Assembly: GCA_035541755.1 (NCBI GenBank)
Contig: DATKMQ010000072.1
Span: 1 to 64,000 of the forward strand
Length of the DNA stretch: 64,000 bases
Direction of reading: 5' to 3'
Source of the DNA: Syntrophorhabdaceae bacterium
Lineage (GTDB): Bacteria > Desulfobacterota > Syntrophorhabdia > Syntrophorhabdales > Syntrophorhabdaceae
Part shown: piece by piece, positions 43,341-52,145 of the stretch
Layout: each line of letters opens with the position of its first letter
How positions within the stretch are numbered: position 1 is the first letter of the stretch
The notes under the pieces: model-generated
Databases searched by the model: none
What the model saw: the letters and a program-made list of their open reading frames with translations, nothing else
Told to the model about the DNA's origin: nothing
Program-made: the position numbers and the translations under genes

Positions 43341-43889
43341 ATGGTACGAAGCATTTTAGTCCTCCTTATTTTGCTATTGATTCCACTTTCGGTCTTATCC
43401 GAAATTGAGAAGGTTGGAGAGCCATGTGAGAACGGCATCTGTCTCGCCTGGTGGCCCAAACTTACCCCCGTGAAGGGGTGGCACCACGAACGAGGGCCAA
43501 GCTTCCGCAATGCGATTAATATCCAAGTCCCTGACGGTTCTACATTTTCAGATGCAGAGACAGTTATTTATGCGCGAGCACTCTACAAGCCCGCAGTTCC
43601 TGAAATCAAATCACTCGACTTCCTGATTAAGGATGACCAAGAAGAGTTTATGGGCCGAGACCCTGCTATTACCGTAACTGAGGTAAGGGCTCTAAAGACT
43701 GGCGACGGACGGCTTCTTAAATCATACACATTCTTTCCTAAGAGCGAAGGTAACTGGGAACAAGTCTCCTACGGAGAAGAGAGCGACTTCTATCTCATAT
43801 TCACGATCAGTTCCAGAAGCCGCGCAGGATACGAAAAGACGCTGAGTATTTACGAGCAGTACATAGGCCAATATAGAGAAGGGCCTTAG
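43341..43889 (+). CDS. Exported protein of unknown function
   Basis: The 182-residue protein has a strong signal peptide (M-V-R-S-I-L-V-L-L-I-L-L-L-I-P-L-S-V-L-S). The start of the mature part contains a Cys pair (E-P-C-E-N-G-I-C-L-A-W-W-P-K). The ATG at 43341 follows AAGGAGAAT. I do not recognise a family. It lies 2 nt before the next gene and is one of a run of small exported proteins. Confidence 0.75.
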   Translation: MVRSILVLLILLLIPLSVLSEIEKVGEPCENGICLAWWPKLTPVKGWHHERGPSFRNAINIQVPDGSTFSDAETVIYARALYKPAVPEIKSLDFLIKDDQEEFMGRDPAITVTEVRALKTGDGRLLKSYTFFPKSEGNWEQVSYGEESDFYLIFTISSRSRAGYEKTLSIYEQYIGQYREGP

Positions 43890-43891
43890 CA

Positions 43892-44677
43892 ATGCCTGAA
43901 CTGAACGGGGAGAAGATCAGGGAGATTAACTTGCGCAAGTCTCAGAAGATAGCGATGCTCCGAGTCAGTAACGTCAGCACCATTCTTGTGCTCACGTGTG
44001 TCCTCCTGATCACGCTTCTACGCGGTTCTGCATCGGCCTTCTGCGAGCAACCTCCGGCAAAACTGTGTAATGTATTCTTCTCCAACGATCTCGTGGTACA
44101 TGCTAAGGTCCTGAAAACCGGATACACGAGAGATAAACCCGATATTGACTATTACGTTTACCACCTGGAGGTGTTGAAGGTATATCGAGGGAAGATCGGC
44201 AAATCAGTCACCGTATACACCGAAAATTCAACAGGAAGACTATCGCTAAAACCCGGGAACGAGTACATCGTTTTCGCGTTTAGGAACCAAAATGGCGATT
44301 ATGAGGTGAATAATTACTGCGGAGAGGTTCAGCATTTTGAAGGCGAACCCTATTCAGCTCGCCTGGAAGAACAAATTCGAGAGCTAAAAAGCCGACAGTC
44401 GTGTGTTATAGAAGGGGAAGTTGTCGATAAGAACTGGAACCTTATCTCCGGCGCGAAGCTGACAATCGTGGGCAACAACATGCTAAGAGACATAACTGTC
44501 GACAAGAAGGGGCTCTTTAACATCACTGTCCCGCCAGGTAATTATCAAGTGCTTATTCCGGAGAACCTTCATGTTACGGATTACAGCTGGAGCGTGGCGG
44601 ATAAGAACCCGGATAAAGTACGTCCTCTTTCCTTAGTTTCCGGGCAGTGTGTACAGATTCAATTGCAGGAACGATGA
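43892..44677 (+). CDS. Exported protein with NTR/TIMP-like and carboxypeptidase-regulatory-like domains
   Basis: The 261-residue protein has a signal peptide (I-L-V-L-T-C-V-L-L-I-T-L-L...S-A-S-A-F-C). The netrin/TIMP-like domain starts C-E-Q-P-P, with S-N-D-L-V-V-H-A-K-V-L-K-T and K-V-Y-R-G-K-I-G and a closing N-N-Y-C-G. A beta-sandwich segment resembling the carboxypeptidase regulatory-like domain follows (I-E-G-E-V-V-D-K...I-S-G-A-K-L-T-I...V-P-P-G-N-Y-Q-V-L-I-P). The start is uncertain: an internal ATG at 43955 would give a more normal signal peptide. Confidence 0.7.
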   Translation: MPELNGEKIREINLRKSQKIAMLRVSNVSTILVLTCVLLITLLRGSASAFCEQPPAKLCNVFFSNDLVVHAKVLKTGYTRDKPDIDYYVYHLEVLKVYRGKIGKSVTVYTENSTGRLSLKPGNEYIVFAFRNQNGDYEVNNYCGEVQHFEGEPYSARLEEQIRELKSRQSCVIEGEVVDKNWNLISGAKLTIVGNNMLRDITVDKKGLFNITVPPGNYQVLIPENLHVTDYSWSVADKNPDKVRPLSLVSGQCVQIQLQER

Positions 44678-44723
44678 ATCGGCGAAACTATGTACTACCC
44701 CCTGTTAAGAAGGTGTTAGCCAG

Positions 44724-45134
44724 GTGCTACTCATGAGAAATGTCACTACACTTCTCCTACTCATCGTTCTCGGTTTAACGGCTGCTATATCCTGGGGCCA
44801 GGATCGGCTCGGTGGCCCAAACCCGTGTCGCAAACATCCTCAAGTTAGTGGTGACTGTTTTAAGGTGCAGGGTCGAATCCGGCTATACGTGGGGACTCCA
44901 AGCGTTCGGATTTGGCCTGTCGGTACCAATCGGGTACTCGGTGTAAGCGAAGGGCGGTTCTACAACCCTGAATACTCCAACATGCCCCCTGACCTCTCCC
45001 GTCTGCTAACGGCTGATAACGAAATCTTTGCCGATCTTACAGTGTGCCCTTTTACCCCAGATGAACCGGGAGTTATGCGATTGGTATGTATCGATTCTGC
45101 GACACATGTGGTGGTGAAGGAAATTCGGAAATGA
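44724..45134 (+). CDS. Small exported protein of unknown function
   Basis: The 136-residue protein has a signal peptide (L-L-L-L-I-V-L-G-L-T-A-A-I-S-W-G-Q) and four cysteines in the mature part. I do not recognise a family. Its stop overlaps a possible downstream start by an ATGA. Confidence 0.65.
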   Translation: MLLMRNVTTLLLLIVLGLTAAISWGQDRLGGPNPCRKHPQVSGDCFKVQGRIRLYVGTPSVRIWPVGTNRVLGVSEGRFYNPEYSNMPPDLSRLLTADNEIFADLTVCPFTPDEPGVMRLVCIDSATHVVVKEIRK

Positions 45135-46186
45135 AAAACTGGCCAACTATAGACGGCGACCGAGAATGTACTTCCGAACTATGTATCAACCCTATAAAAC
45201 GGAAGGATGACTATGTACATAAAAAAACGTATCGAACACGTATTGTGGCAGCCTTAGTTTGTGAAATTCTACTGGCTGTCTCTACGTCATTACTCTGGGC
45301 CAATGATAGGCCCCATTCTGTGGCCCGGCAATGCGTTGAGCAGGCTCTGCCGAGTGAAAATTTCTTTGCTTTCTATGATTCCCTTATGGAGGACAGCGTA
45401 AAAAGACAAATCGAAGACAACCTACGGTTTCGTGGATACGAAAAGACCATAACGGAGATTTATCAGCAAGTCACGAGAGACTTTCTTATGCGGGAGAATG
45501 CGTTGGCAAAAACATGGGACGAAGCGGCAACAAAGCTAACGTCAGAATTTTCTGAGACAGAACTGCGCGCAGTCCGGGACTATTACCAAAACCACAAATC
45601 CGATAAGGAGTTTCTTGAAACTCAAGCTGGAAGAAAGTGGCACGAGAAGGTGGAATCCATAATTCAGTCTGCCTTTGAGCACGTACGTCATAGTGTGTTT
45701 GAAGGTTCCAGATACGAGACGTACAGAAAAGATGTTGACGAAAAGATTGCGCTCTACGAATCTCAAGGAAAACTACCCGCCGGTCTTGTTCGTCGAGATG
45801 CCCCTCCGATGGAGTTGAAACCAGCTGATTCTGATGAACCAATCTTTCGAATATTCGAGGGCATACCGAAAGAATCAGAAAGACTCAGCTTTGCCATAGA
45901 TGACAAAAAACCGTTGCTTGTGGTATCCACCATAACAGACCTGATTCTTGCTCAAGACGGTAAGGGCGTGCTTATCCGACTGAACGAGAAAGACACCAAA
46001 ACCTTTGCAGAAATAACCAGGAAGTTTCAGGACAAGATACTCTTTGTACAATGTACGGATTCCCTTTTGGAAGGTATGCACATAACCGCACCCATTGAGG
46101 ATGGCTACATCGGGTGGCAATATCCGCAGTCAGCAAAGGTTGCGGAGTATCTACGCAAGCGGTTCCGTGTTGGGGAGTTCAAGTGA
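45131..46186 (+). CDS. Membrane-anchored or exported protein with a DUF2059-like region
   Basis: The frame runs 352 codons from an ATGA-coupled start at 45131. A hydrophobic segment at about residues 37-57 (A-A-L-V-C-E-I-L-L-A-V-S-T-S-L-L-W-A-N) looks like a signal peptide but has an unusually long leader. The helical part contains F-S-E-T-E-L-R-A-V-R-D-Y-Y and Q-A-G-R-K-W-H-E-K, resembling DUF2059. The C-terminal part is not recognised. An ATG at 45212 behind GGAAGGATGA would give an ideal signal peptide (MYIKKTYR...) if the A7 tract at about 45220 were one base longer or slipped, so the 5' end may be frameshifted. Confidence 0.6.
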   Translation: MKNWPTIDGDRECTSELCINPIKRKDDYVHKKTYRTRIVAALVCEILLAVSTSLLWANDRPHSVARQCVEQALPSENFFAFYDSLMEDSVKRQIEDNLRFRGYEKTITEIYQQVTRDFLMRENALAKTWDEAATKLTSEFSETELRAVRDYYQNHKSDKEFLETQAGRKWHEKVESIIQSAFEHVRHSVFEGSRYETYRKDVDEKIALYESQGKLPAGLVRRDAPPMELKPADSDEPIFRIFEGIPKESERLSFAIDDKKPLLVVSTITDLILAQDGKGVLIRLNEKDTKTFAEITRKFQDKILFVQCTDSLLEGMHITAPIEDGYIGWQYPQSAKVAEYLRKRFRVGEFK

Positions 46187-46260
46187 ACTATAACAAAGCG
46201 CTACCCAAAAAACATCTCCCGCTTAGTTCCCTGTGTGGCGATGAAAAGGAGCAGAAACCC

Positions 46261-46446
46261 ATGAATCCTATACGTACCATATTCATAGCGGTGGGCCCGT
46301 TCTTCATCCTAATAATGACCTTTTCTGTCGAAGCCGCCGACAAGCCAGAGAGGCATCTTCCGTTCACTGCCGAACAGGATGCCGATGGAGCGCGCTTCGT
46401 ATGCCTGACACTCGGGAAAAGTGTAGCTCCTTACACCTACGGATGA
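46261..46446 (+). CDS. Very small exported protein, possibly truncated
   Basis: ATG 46261 behind AAGGAG encodes 61 residues with a signal peptide (I-F-I-A-V-G-P-F-F-I-L-I-M-T-F-S-V-E-A-A). The mature part is only about 35 residues. It may be a decayed gene. An overlapping frame (46446-46628) has a hydrophobic stretch but no clear ribosome site. Confidence 0.4.
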   Translation: MNPIRTIFIAVGPFFILIMTFSVEAADKPERHLPFTAEQDADGARFVCLTLGKSVAPYTYG

Positions 46447-46614
46447 CTACCCCGGTCTTCCCACTTCCTCGCGGGTTATTCCCGAGAGGAGTACCTGGTG
46501 GGCTTTCGATTTTTGCCTTTGACATATTGGTATTATTATTTGTGATTTTCTTACACTCGAGGCAGAAATACATAAGGCGATATAACGATTCCGATCGTAG
46601 CACGGGAGTATCCC

Positions 46615-47151
46615 ATGAGCAGAAATAAGGTCATTCTATTCATCGTATCTGGACTCATTGTCACTTCGTGTTGCTGCACATACGTGGGCGAAGAACCAAG
46701 ATTCCCTTCTTATGTGTCAGATGCTCTGTATATCCCTCCATCAGCAAAGGATATCCAATATAGGTCTTCCGATGGATTATTCACAGTCGGTTATCGGGCA
46801 AATATATGCTATCCGGCAAGAGATTTGATTAAGACAATGGCCGCCTCCATGCGATCCAAAGGTTGGGAACGTCTGAAAAATGACCCATTCACCCCGGGCA
46901 TGGAACTGCCGCTGGATTATCCTGACAATGATCGGTATTGGCGGCCTTATCCCTGGCTCTCGTATTGGAGGGACAAATCCGGGAATGTAGTTCAATACAC
47001 CTATGATTATGATGTCGGCACTAAACCATCGTCAACAGGGTTTTTTGAGGCTGTGGAGCGATCGTGCTCACTTAGGGTTAGTATCCTGTATTACTATCCC
47101 GGCGCTCTTGAGAAAGTGAAGAAGTTCGCTTCTGAGCATAGACCACGATAA
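46615..47151 (+). CDS. Lipoprotein-like exported protein of unknown function
   Basis: The 178-residue protein has a short lipoprotein-type signal with L-I-V-T-S-C-C-C (lipobox V-T-S-C). It contains Y-W-R-P-Y-P-W-L-S-Y-W-R-D and is Tyr/Trp/Pro-rich. I do not recognise a family. It is the last of the run of small exported proteins before xis-int. Confidence 0.7.
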   Translation: MSRNKVILFIVSGLIVTSCCCTYVGEEPRFPSYVSDALYIPPSAKDIQYRSSDGLFTVGYRANICYPARDLIKTMAASMRSKGWERLKNDPFTPGMELPLDYPDNDRYWRPYPWLSYWRDKSGNVVQYTYDYDVGTKPSSTGFFEAVERSCSLRVSILYYYPGALEKVKKFASEHRPR

Positions 47152-47275
47152 GACGCATCGATAGAATGAATGCTATGTTTCTTCACGTAATCCGCAGTTC
47201 TTCGTGATATGCCCAAGGCTTGCTTTGTGGGTGGAATCAATAATATCGAGTTCAAGTTTGTTCAAATTGAATTAC

Positions 47276-47304
47276 TTGACAATATACCACTTATATGCTA
47301 CCTA
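47276..47304 (+). promoter_or_regulatory. Promoter of the xis-int pair
   Basis: TTGACA is followed after 17 nt by TACCTA, with AT-rich sequence downstream, and AGAGGAGGAAATAGA ribosome site before the ATG at 47344. The overlapping ATAT repeats (47280-47320) could hold an operator. Confidence 0.5.
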
Positions 47305-47343
47305 TATACATATAATGGTACTTAGCAAAGAGGAGGAAATAGA

Positions 47344-47595
47344 ATGCCAAAGGAATTAGGCAATATAAGAATTTACTCGGTGCAGGATATAAGTAAGGCT
47401 CTTGACGTAAATGAAAGATCGATCAGGAAATGGCTAAGAGCTGGGTTGATCAAAGGACGCAAGATAGGAACGCATTGGTATGTGACAGAGGAAAATATCG
47501 GCTTATTTCTGAGCGGAGGCAAAGGAGGTGATGACACTGGTAACAATAAAAAGAAAAAGACAAAAAGAACGAAAACGAAAAAGGAGGATTCATGA
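47344..47595 (+). CDS. Excisionase-like helix-turn-helix DNA-binding protein
   Basis: The 83-residue protein contains Y-S-V-Q-D-I-S-K-A-L-D-V-N-E-R-S-I-R-K-W-L-R and G-R-K-I-G-T-H-W-Y-V, the winged helix of MerR-like/HTH_17 excisionases. The tail is poly-Lys. It overlaps the integrase by 4 nt, the classical xis-int arrangement, so it probably steers excision or regulates the integrase. Confidence 0.85.
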   Translation: MPKELGNIRIYSVQDISKALDVNERSIRKWLRAGLIKGRKIGTHWYVTEENIGLFLSGGKGGDDTGNNKKKKTKRTKTKKEDS

Positions 47596-48758
47596 AAGGT
47601 AGCATACAGAAAAAAGGTAGCATCTACTACGCCGTTATCCCGATCGGGGGAAAACGGAAGTGGTACAAAGGTGGAGACACCAAAAAAGACGCACAGCGAA
47701 TCTTGACTGAAAAACTATTTGAGATCGATGCCGGCACTTACAAGGAAATACCTAAGACAACCTTTAAGGAGTTTGCAGAGTTTTGGTTAAACAGTTACGT
47801 GGAAGGAAATCTAAAGCCTTCTACGGCTAAAGGGTACAGGGACATAGTCAAGAAAAACCTTTCCCATTTCGACGGGCGAGTGCTTTCAGAAATTACAACG
47901 GGCCAGCTGCAAGCATATGTCACGAGGCGGCTGAGACTCGTATCTGCAAAGACAGTATGCAATGACACCATGGTTATGAAGCTACTCTTCAGACATGCCA
48001 GAAAGTGGGGCTATCTTAAGCTTAATCCCGCGGAAGACGTTGACAGGCCGAAACTGAAAGGTACTGAAGTTGAGATTTTGGAGCCCCATGAGCTGAAGCA
48101 ACTCTTGGAAAAAACGGACCAGCGCTACCAAACTGCCTTTCTAACGGCTTTTCTAACCGGATTACGCGCAGGAGAGCTGTGGGCCTTGAAATGGAGCGAT
48201 ATTGACTGGAGTTCTGGGAAACTATTTGTGAGACGTTCAGTCTGGAAAGGAGGGTTTCAAACACCCAAGACCAGAAAGTCTGTCCGTAAAGTGGATATGC
48301 CGCAACAACTGATCCAGGCCCTCAAGAGATGGAAGCTGGCTTCTCCCGTGGGTGAACTTGATTTGGTTTTCCCTGGTATCAAAGGTGGCACTGCCAATCA
48401 TGTGAACGTGATGAACCGTCAATTCTATCCGGCCTTACGAAGGGCAGGGCTCAGACAGGTGTCATTTCACAGTTTAAGACACAGTAACGCAAGTATGAGA
48501 ATACAGGGAGGACAGAACATAAAATACATCTCTGAACAGTTAGGCCACTCGACCATAAGGATCACGTTGGACATTTATGGACACCTGTTTAATGATGTGA
48601 ATTTTACGAAGCAACAAGTTGAATTATTGGAGAGTTCTTTCGAATCCGTTAGAAATCCGTTAGAAAACACCCCCAAAAGCCAAGTCAACGACTTGACCCC
48701 CCGAATACAACTAATTGAAAATATTGAAGGAAATATTGGAGGCGGCATCCGGATTTGA
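47592..48758 (+). CDS. Tyrosine recombinase (phage/island integrase)
   Basis: The 388-residue integrase has an N-terminal arm-binding region, a SAM-like core-binding domain (F-A-E-F-W-L-N-S-Y-V) and a catalytic domain. The catalytic residues visible are Arg in T-G-L-R-A-G-E, His-x-x-Arg in H-S-L-R-H, His in L-G-H-S-T-I and the Tyr nucleophile in D-I-Y-G-H-L. About 60 residues follow the Tyr. The last six codons and the stop lie inside the 3' end of tRNA-Cys on the other strand, so the tRNA 3' end is the likely attachment site and the element extends to the left. Confidence 0.95.
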   Translation: MKGSIQKKGSIYYAVIPIGGKRKWYKGGDTKKDAQRILTEKLFEIDAGTYKEIPKTTFKEFAEFWLNSYVEGNLKPSTAKGYRDIVKKNLSHFDGRVLSEITTGQLQAYVTRRLRLVSAKTVCNDTMVMKLLFRHARKWGYLKLNPAEDVDRPKLKGTEVEILEPHELKQLLEKTDQRYQTAFLTAFLTGLRAGELWALKWSDIDWSSGKLFVRRSVWKGGFQTPKTRKSVRKVDMPQQLIQALKRWKLASPVGELDLVFPGIKGGTANHVNVMNRQFYPALRRAGLRQVSFHSLRHSNASMRIQGGQNIKYISEQLGHSTIRITLDIYGHLFNDVNFTKQQVELLESSFESVRNPLENTPKSQVNDLTPRIQLIENIEGNIGGGIRI

Positions 48759-48811
48759 ACCGGAGAATAACGGTTTTGCAGACCGTTGCCTTACCACTTG
48801 GCGATGCCGCC
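48737..48811 (-). tRNA. tRNA-Cys (anticodon GCA)
   Basis: The acceptor GGCGGCA pairs with TGCCGCC, the anticodon loop is TCTGCAAAA-like with GCA, and the T-arm contains GGTTCAAATCC. CCA is encoded after a T discriminator. The 3' 22 nt overlap the end of the integrase gene, marking it as the probable attB/attR tRNA. Confidence 0.97.
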
Positions 48812-48972
48812 GTCTGATGCAGCGTATGGTGAATAGTAATTGGTGAAAATTCGAAGGAGCGAATAAGACGCGAACAGATTACCAAAGACTATTCATGAGC
48901 GACCAGGATTCGTAAGCGGGCAGCGTTACCCGCCTAAATCTCTCGAGGCGGAAAAACACCGCCACGTTTTAA

Positions 48973-49047
<75 letters not shown>

Positions 49048-49134
49048 ACCGGATACTCTTTATAATACAAACGAGGTGTTTCTGTCAATCCTTTCTTATG
49101 CTTTGCCCTGCGGCGCGAGAGGGACGAGGATCAC

Positions 49135-49163
49135 TTGCAATTTGCCGTATATTCTGGGATAAT
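49135..49163 (+). promoter_or_regulatory. Promoter of the methyltransferase gene
   Basis: TTGCAA is followed after 17 nt by GATAAT. The predicted transcription start near 49170 lies downstream of an in-frame TTG at 49163, which argues that translation begins at the ATG at 49250. Confidence 0.55.
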
Positions 49164-49249
49164 TGACAACGCATGACCTTAAAAGGGCCGATATATGCAG
49201 CAATTACCCTGCGCCAGATAAATCCCTCCCCATTCCGATCCGGACGGCC

Positions 49250-49981
49250 ATGAACGATCTTGAGAATTACTTTCGCAACAACGAGAAGAGATTAATTCAT
49301 AAGTGGCAGCATTATTTCGAGATTTACGATAGACATTTCAATTCCTTCAGAAACAAAGAAATATCCGTCCTTGAGATAGGAGTTTCCCATGGCGGCTCGC
49401 TTCAGATGTGGAGAGACTATTTCGGCGAGAAGGCCAAAATCTTCGGCGTTGATGTCAACCCTCACTGCAAAGAGCTCGAAGAAGACGGCATTGAGATCTT
49501 TATCGGCTCGCAGGAAGATAGAAAATTTCTCAGAGGATTACGAAACAGGATCCCGCCTGTCGATATCCTGATAGATGACGGTGGTCATACCATGAAGCAG
49601 CAAATATACACCTTCGAGGAACTCTATGATCACGTGGCCCCGAACGGAGTATATCTCTGCGAAGATATCCATACGTCCTACTGGAGGGATTTCGGCGGAG
49701 GATACAAACGGAAAGGCACCTTCGTGGAATTCAGCAAGGATCTTGTGGACCGGTTGAATGCGTGGCACTCAGAACAGAAGAGTAAACTCGATGTAACGCC
49801 CTTCACAAGATCTGCCTATGCGCTACACTTCTACGACAGCATACTCGTCATCGAGAAACGGCCAATAACACCGCCGTTTCATCTCAAGACGGGCGTGGAG
49901 GTGGTAAAACCTTACCACCCCAGGGTCTCAAAAGTAAAAAGACTCTCGTCAAAACTGAAGAATAGGCTCAACATAGAGTAG
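49250..49981 (+). CDS. Class I SAM-dependent methyltransferase
   Basis: This protein of 243 residues has V-L-E-I-G-V-S-H-G-G-S-L-Q-M-W (SAM-binding motif I), I-F-G-V-D-V-N-P and V-D-I-L-I-D-D-G-G-H-T (motif II with Asp-Asp-Gly-Gly-His). These are shared with antibiotic and rhamnosyl O-methyltransferases of the MycE/CmcI type. The substrate is unknown, possibly a glycan. The GalT-like gene follows 22 nt later. Confidence 0.82.
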   Translation: MNDLENYFRNNEKRLIHKWQHYFEIYDRHFNSFRNKEISVLEIGVSHGGSLQMWRDYFGEKAKIFGVDVNPHCKELEEDGIEIFIGSQEDRKFLRGLRNRIPPVDILIDDGGHTMKQQIYTFEELYDHVAPNGVYLCEDIHTSYWRDFGGGYKRKGTFVEFSKDLVDRLNAWHSEQKSKLDVTPFTRSAYALHFYDSILVIEKRPITPPFHLKTGVEVVKPYHPRVSKVKRLSSKLKNRLNIE

Positions 49982-50003
49982 ACAACACAGGGAACGTTAC
50001 CAA

Positions 50004-51038
50004 ATGCCATCCAAAATTACTTTCCGGACCATCGAATCAGAGAGCACCTTTCTTGATCCGAGAAAGGGTTACGAACCGACCACCATAAGATTCCAGGTGC
50101 GTATGGATCCACTGACGGGAAGGACGGGCCACTTCTCTCATTTTGGACGGATAACGCCGCAAAAACTGAATCTCGAATCATATTTGAGACCGGAGATAAA
50201 AGGTTTTTGTCCCTTTTGTCTCGAAAACCGCGAAACGGTTACCCCAAAGTTTCCGAAAGAGATCCTGCCTCAAGGACGGGTCTCGCGGGGAGAAGCTATG
50301 CTCGTCCCAAATCTTTTCCCCTACGAAGTTTACAGCGGGATCGTTATCATGACTGACGACCATATGGTGTCCCTAAGCGCCTTCACGGAAAAGAGATTGA
50401 GCGACGCCCTAATGATAGGCAGCGAATTCCTGAAAAGAACGCGAACGGTCAATCCCTCTCTCCCGTACCACCTCATGACCTGGAATTATATGCCCCCCTC
50501 TGGTGGAGGTTTAGTCCATCCCCATCAACAGTATTTCGCCACGGAATACCCCGGGAATCAATTTATGGATGAATTGAGGGCATCTGAAAAATTCTACGAA
50601 ACTGAGGGCAGGACATACTGGCTCATGCTTATAGAGGAAGAGATGCGGCAAAGCGATCGTTTCGTAGGACAAACCGGAAATGCTTACTGGATGGCTTCAT
50701 TCGTCTCTTTCAGCGTGCTCGGTGATATTCTCTGTGTCTTTCCCGATGTCTTTTCGATCGACGAGATCTCAGATGGCCATATTCATGATCTTGTCTCAGG
50801 GCTCACCAACGTGTTCCGTTACTATGAGTCAAACGGTGTTTGCAGCTTCAACATGTCGCTCTTCTTCGGACCTCACGGCCAACGATCCTTTCCATGCCAC
50901 ATGAGGATAGCACCGAGAACATTCCTTAACACCCGCGATTGGGCTTCAGACATGAACTTTTTTCAAGCCATTCTCGCCGAGCCGATCTGCGTGACGCTGC
51001 CCGAGGTGCTCTGCAGGGAGGCACGAAAGTTCTTTTAA
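50004..51038 (+). CDS. GalT-like nucleotidyltransferase (HIT superfamily)
   Basis: The 344-residue protein has a metal-type C-P-F-C near residue 70 and the active-site block G-G-G-L-V-H-P-H-Q-Q (HPH followed by Gln), which matches galactose-1-phosphate uridylyltransferase-type HIT proteins. Typical GalT has H-P-H-x-Q. Overall similarity to canonical GalT appears low, so the sugar or nucleotide substrate is open. Confidence 0.75.
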   Translation: MPSKITFRTIESESTFLDPRKGYEPTTIRFQVRMDPLTGRTGHFSHFGRITPQKLNLESYLRPEIKGFCPFCLENRETVTPKFPKEILPQGRVSRGEAMLVPNLFPYEVYSGIVIMTDDHMVSLSAFTEKRLSDALMIGSEFLKRTRTVNPSLPYHLMTWNYMPPSGGGLVHPHQQYFATEYPGNQFMDELRASEKFYETEGRTYWLMLIEEEMRQSDRFVGQTGNAYWMASFVSFSVLGDILCVFPDVFSIDEISDGHIHDLVSGLTNVFRYYESNGVCSFNMSLFFGPHGQRSFPCHMRIAPRTFLNTRDWASDMNFFQAILAEPICVTLPEVLCREARKFF

Positions 51039-51087
51039 TGTGTCCGCGATCAATTGACATCCTGCAAAAGTGTGATATATTTGCACT

Positions 51088-51657
51088 ATGATTGACGAGC
51101 TGATCACAAGAAACAGAAGCTACAGGCGGTTCTATGAGGATAAGCCGATCACTCGAAGAGAGCTTGAGAGCCTGGTCGAGCTCGCCCGTCTCTCCCCTTC
51201 GGCGGCAAACCTGCAGCCCCTCAAATTTATCGTGTCCCATAAACCGGCCAAGAATGAAAAGATATTTTCCTGTCTTGCATGGGCAGGCTATTTAAAAGAC
51301 TGGCCCGGCCCCGAACAAGGCGAGAGGCCCTCGGGCTACGTCATCATACTTGGCGATACGAACATTACCAAGGAATTTGGCTGCAACCACGGCATCGCCG
51401 CGCAAAGCATACTGCTCGGGGCCGTAGAGAGGGGCCTTGGCGGCTGTATGATTGCTTCCATCCAGCGCGATAAATTGAAAGGCCTTCTCAATATCCCCGC
51501 CTACTATGAGATCCTGCTCGTCATCGCACTCGGCGAGCCCAAAGAGCGTGTTGTGATCGTCGAAGCGAAAGAAGGTGACATAAAGTACTGGCGGGACGCC
51601 AATAAAACCCACCATGTGCCCAAACGGCCCCTGAGTGAGATACTGCTCGATTTATAG
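51088..51657 (+). CDS. Nitroreductase-family protein
   Basis: The 189-residue protein starts M-I-D-E-L-I-T-R-N-R-S-Y-R-R-F (FMN-phosphate motif) and has A-R-L-S-P-S-A-A-N-L-Q-P-L-K-F and G-A-V-E-R-G-L-G-G-C-M-I-A-S. It ends I-L-L-D-L. It is a short nitroreductase; the natural substrate is unknown. It is unrelated in detail to the one at 17075-17731. Confidence 0.92.
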   Translation: MIDELITRNRSYRRFYEDKPITRRELESLVELARLSPSAANLQPLKFIVSHKPAKNEKIFSCLAWAGYLKDWPGPEQGERPSGYVIILGDTNITKEFGCNHGIAAQSILLGAVERGLGGCMIASIQRDKLKGLLNIPAYYEILLVIALGEPKERVVIVEAKEGDIKYWRDANKTHHVPKRPLSEILLDL

Positions 51658-51764
51658 CACGTAAGAACACCTCGTTTGATCGTGAAATTCCTCCTATGAA
51701 AATGTGTGAGAACGGTTTATTATAAAGCTACGTGAGAACAAAAGGCCGACTTCGTTAAGGGATT

Positions 51765-52145
51765 ATGATGCCCACGGTGATAAAGATAACGGCGAAAGAC
51801 GTGATCATTGAAGGCGAGCTCTTCGATACCGCCTGCGCACAGGCGATCGCGGGGAAGCTTCCTTTGGAGGCGCGACTAAGCGAATGGGGCGATGAGTTCT
51901 ATTTTGAGGTCCCTGTCGCTATGACCCTCGACGGGTCTGCCACAAGGACCGTGAAAGTCGGGGACATAGGATACTGGCCACCCGGACGCGCCCTTGCTAT
52001 TTTTTTCGGACCCACACCTTTGAGCACGAACGGTGAACCCGTGCCCGCAAGCGAGGTGAATATTGTGGGCAAGGTCCGGGGCGATGCCACGCTCTTAAGA
52101 AAAGCAAAAGGCACGTCAATGATCAGACTGGAAAAGGCCCCGTGA
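51765..52145 (+). CDS. Cyclophilin-like fold protein
   Basis: The 126-residue protein matches the Cyclophil_like family (PF04126; TM1367-like): S-E-W-G-D-E-F-Y-F-E-V-P, V-G-D-I-G-Y-W-P-P-G-R-A-L-A-I-F-F-G-P-T-P. It lacks evidence for peptidyl-prolyl isomerase activity. It overlaps the downstream gene by 4 nt, so it may be part of the murein-peptide unit. Confidence 0.82.
   Translation: MMPTVIKITAKDVIIEGELFDTACAQAIAGKLPLEARLSEWGDEFYFEVPVAMTLDGSATRTVKVGDIGYWPPGRALAIFFGPTPLSTNGEPVPASEVNIVGKVRGDATLLRKAKGTSMIRLEKAP

Noticed and set aside
46401-46628. A 75-codon frame with a hydrophobic stretch overlapping two island genes
   Set aside because: It lacks a ribosome site and a plausible start, and overlaps the end of one exported-protein gene and the start of another.
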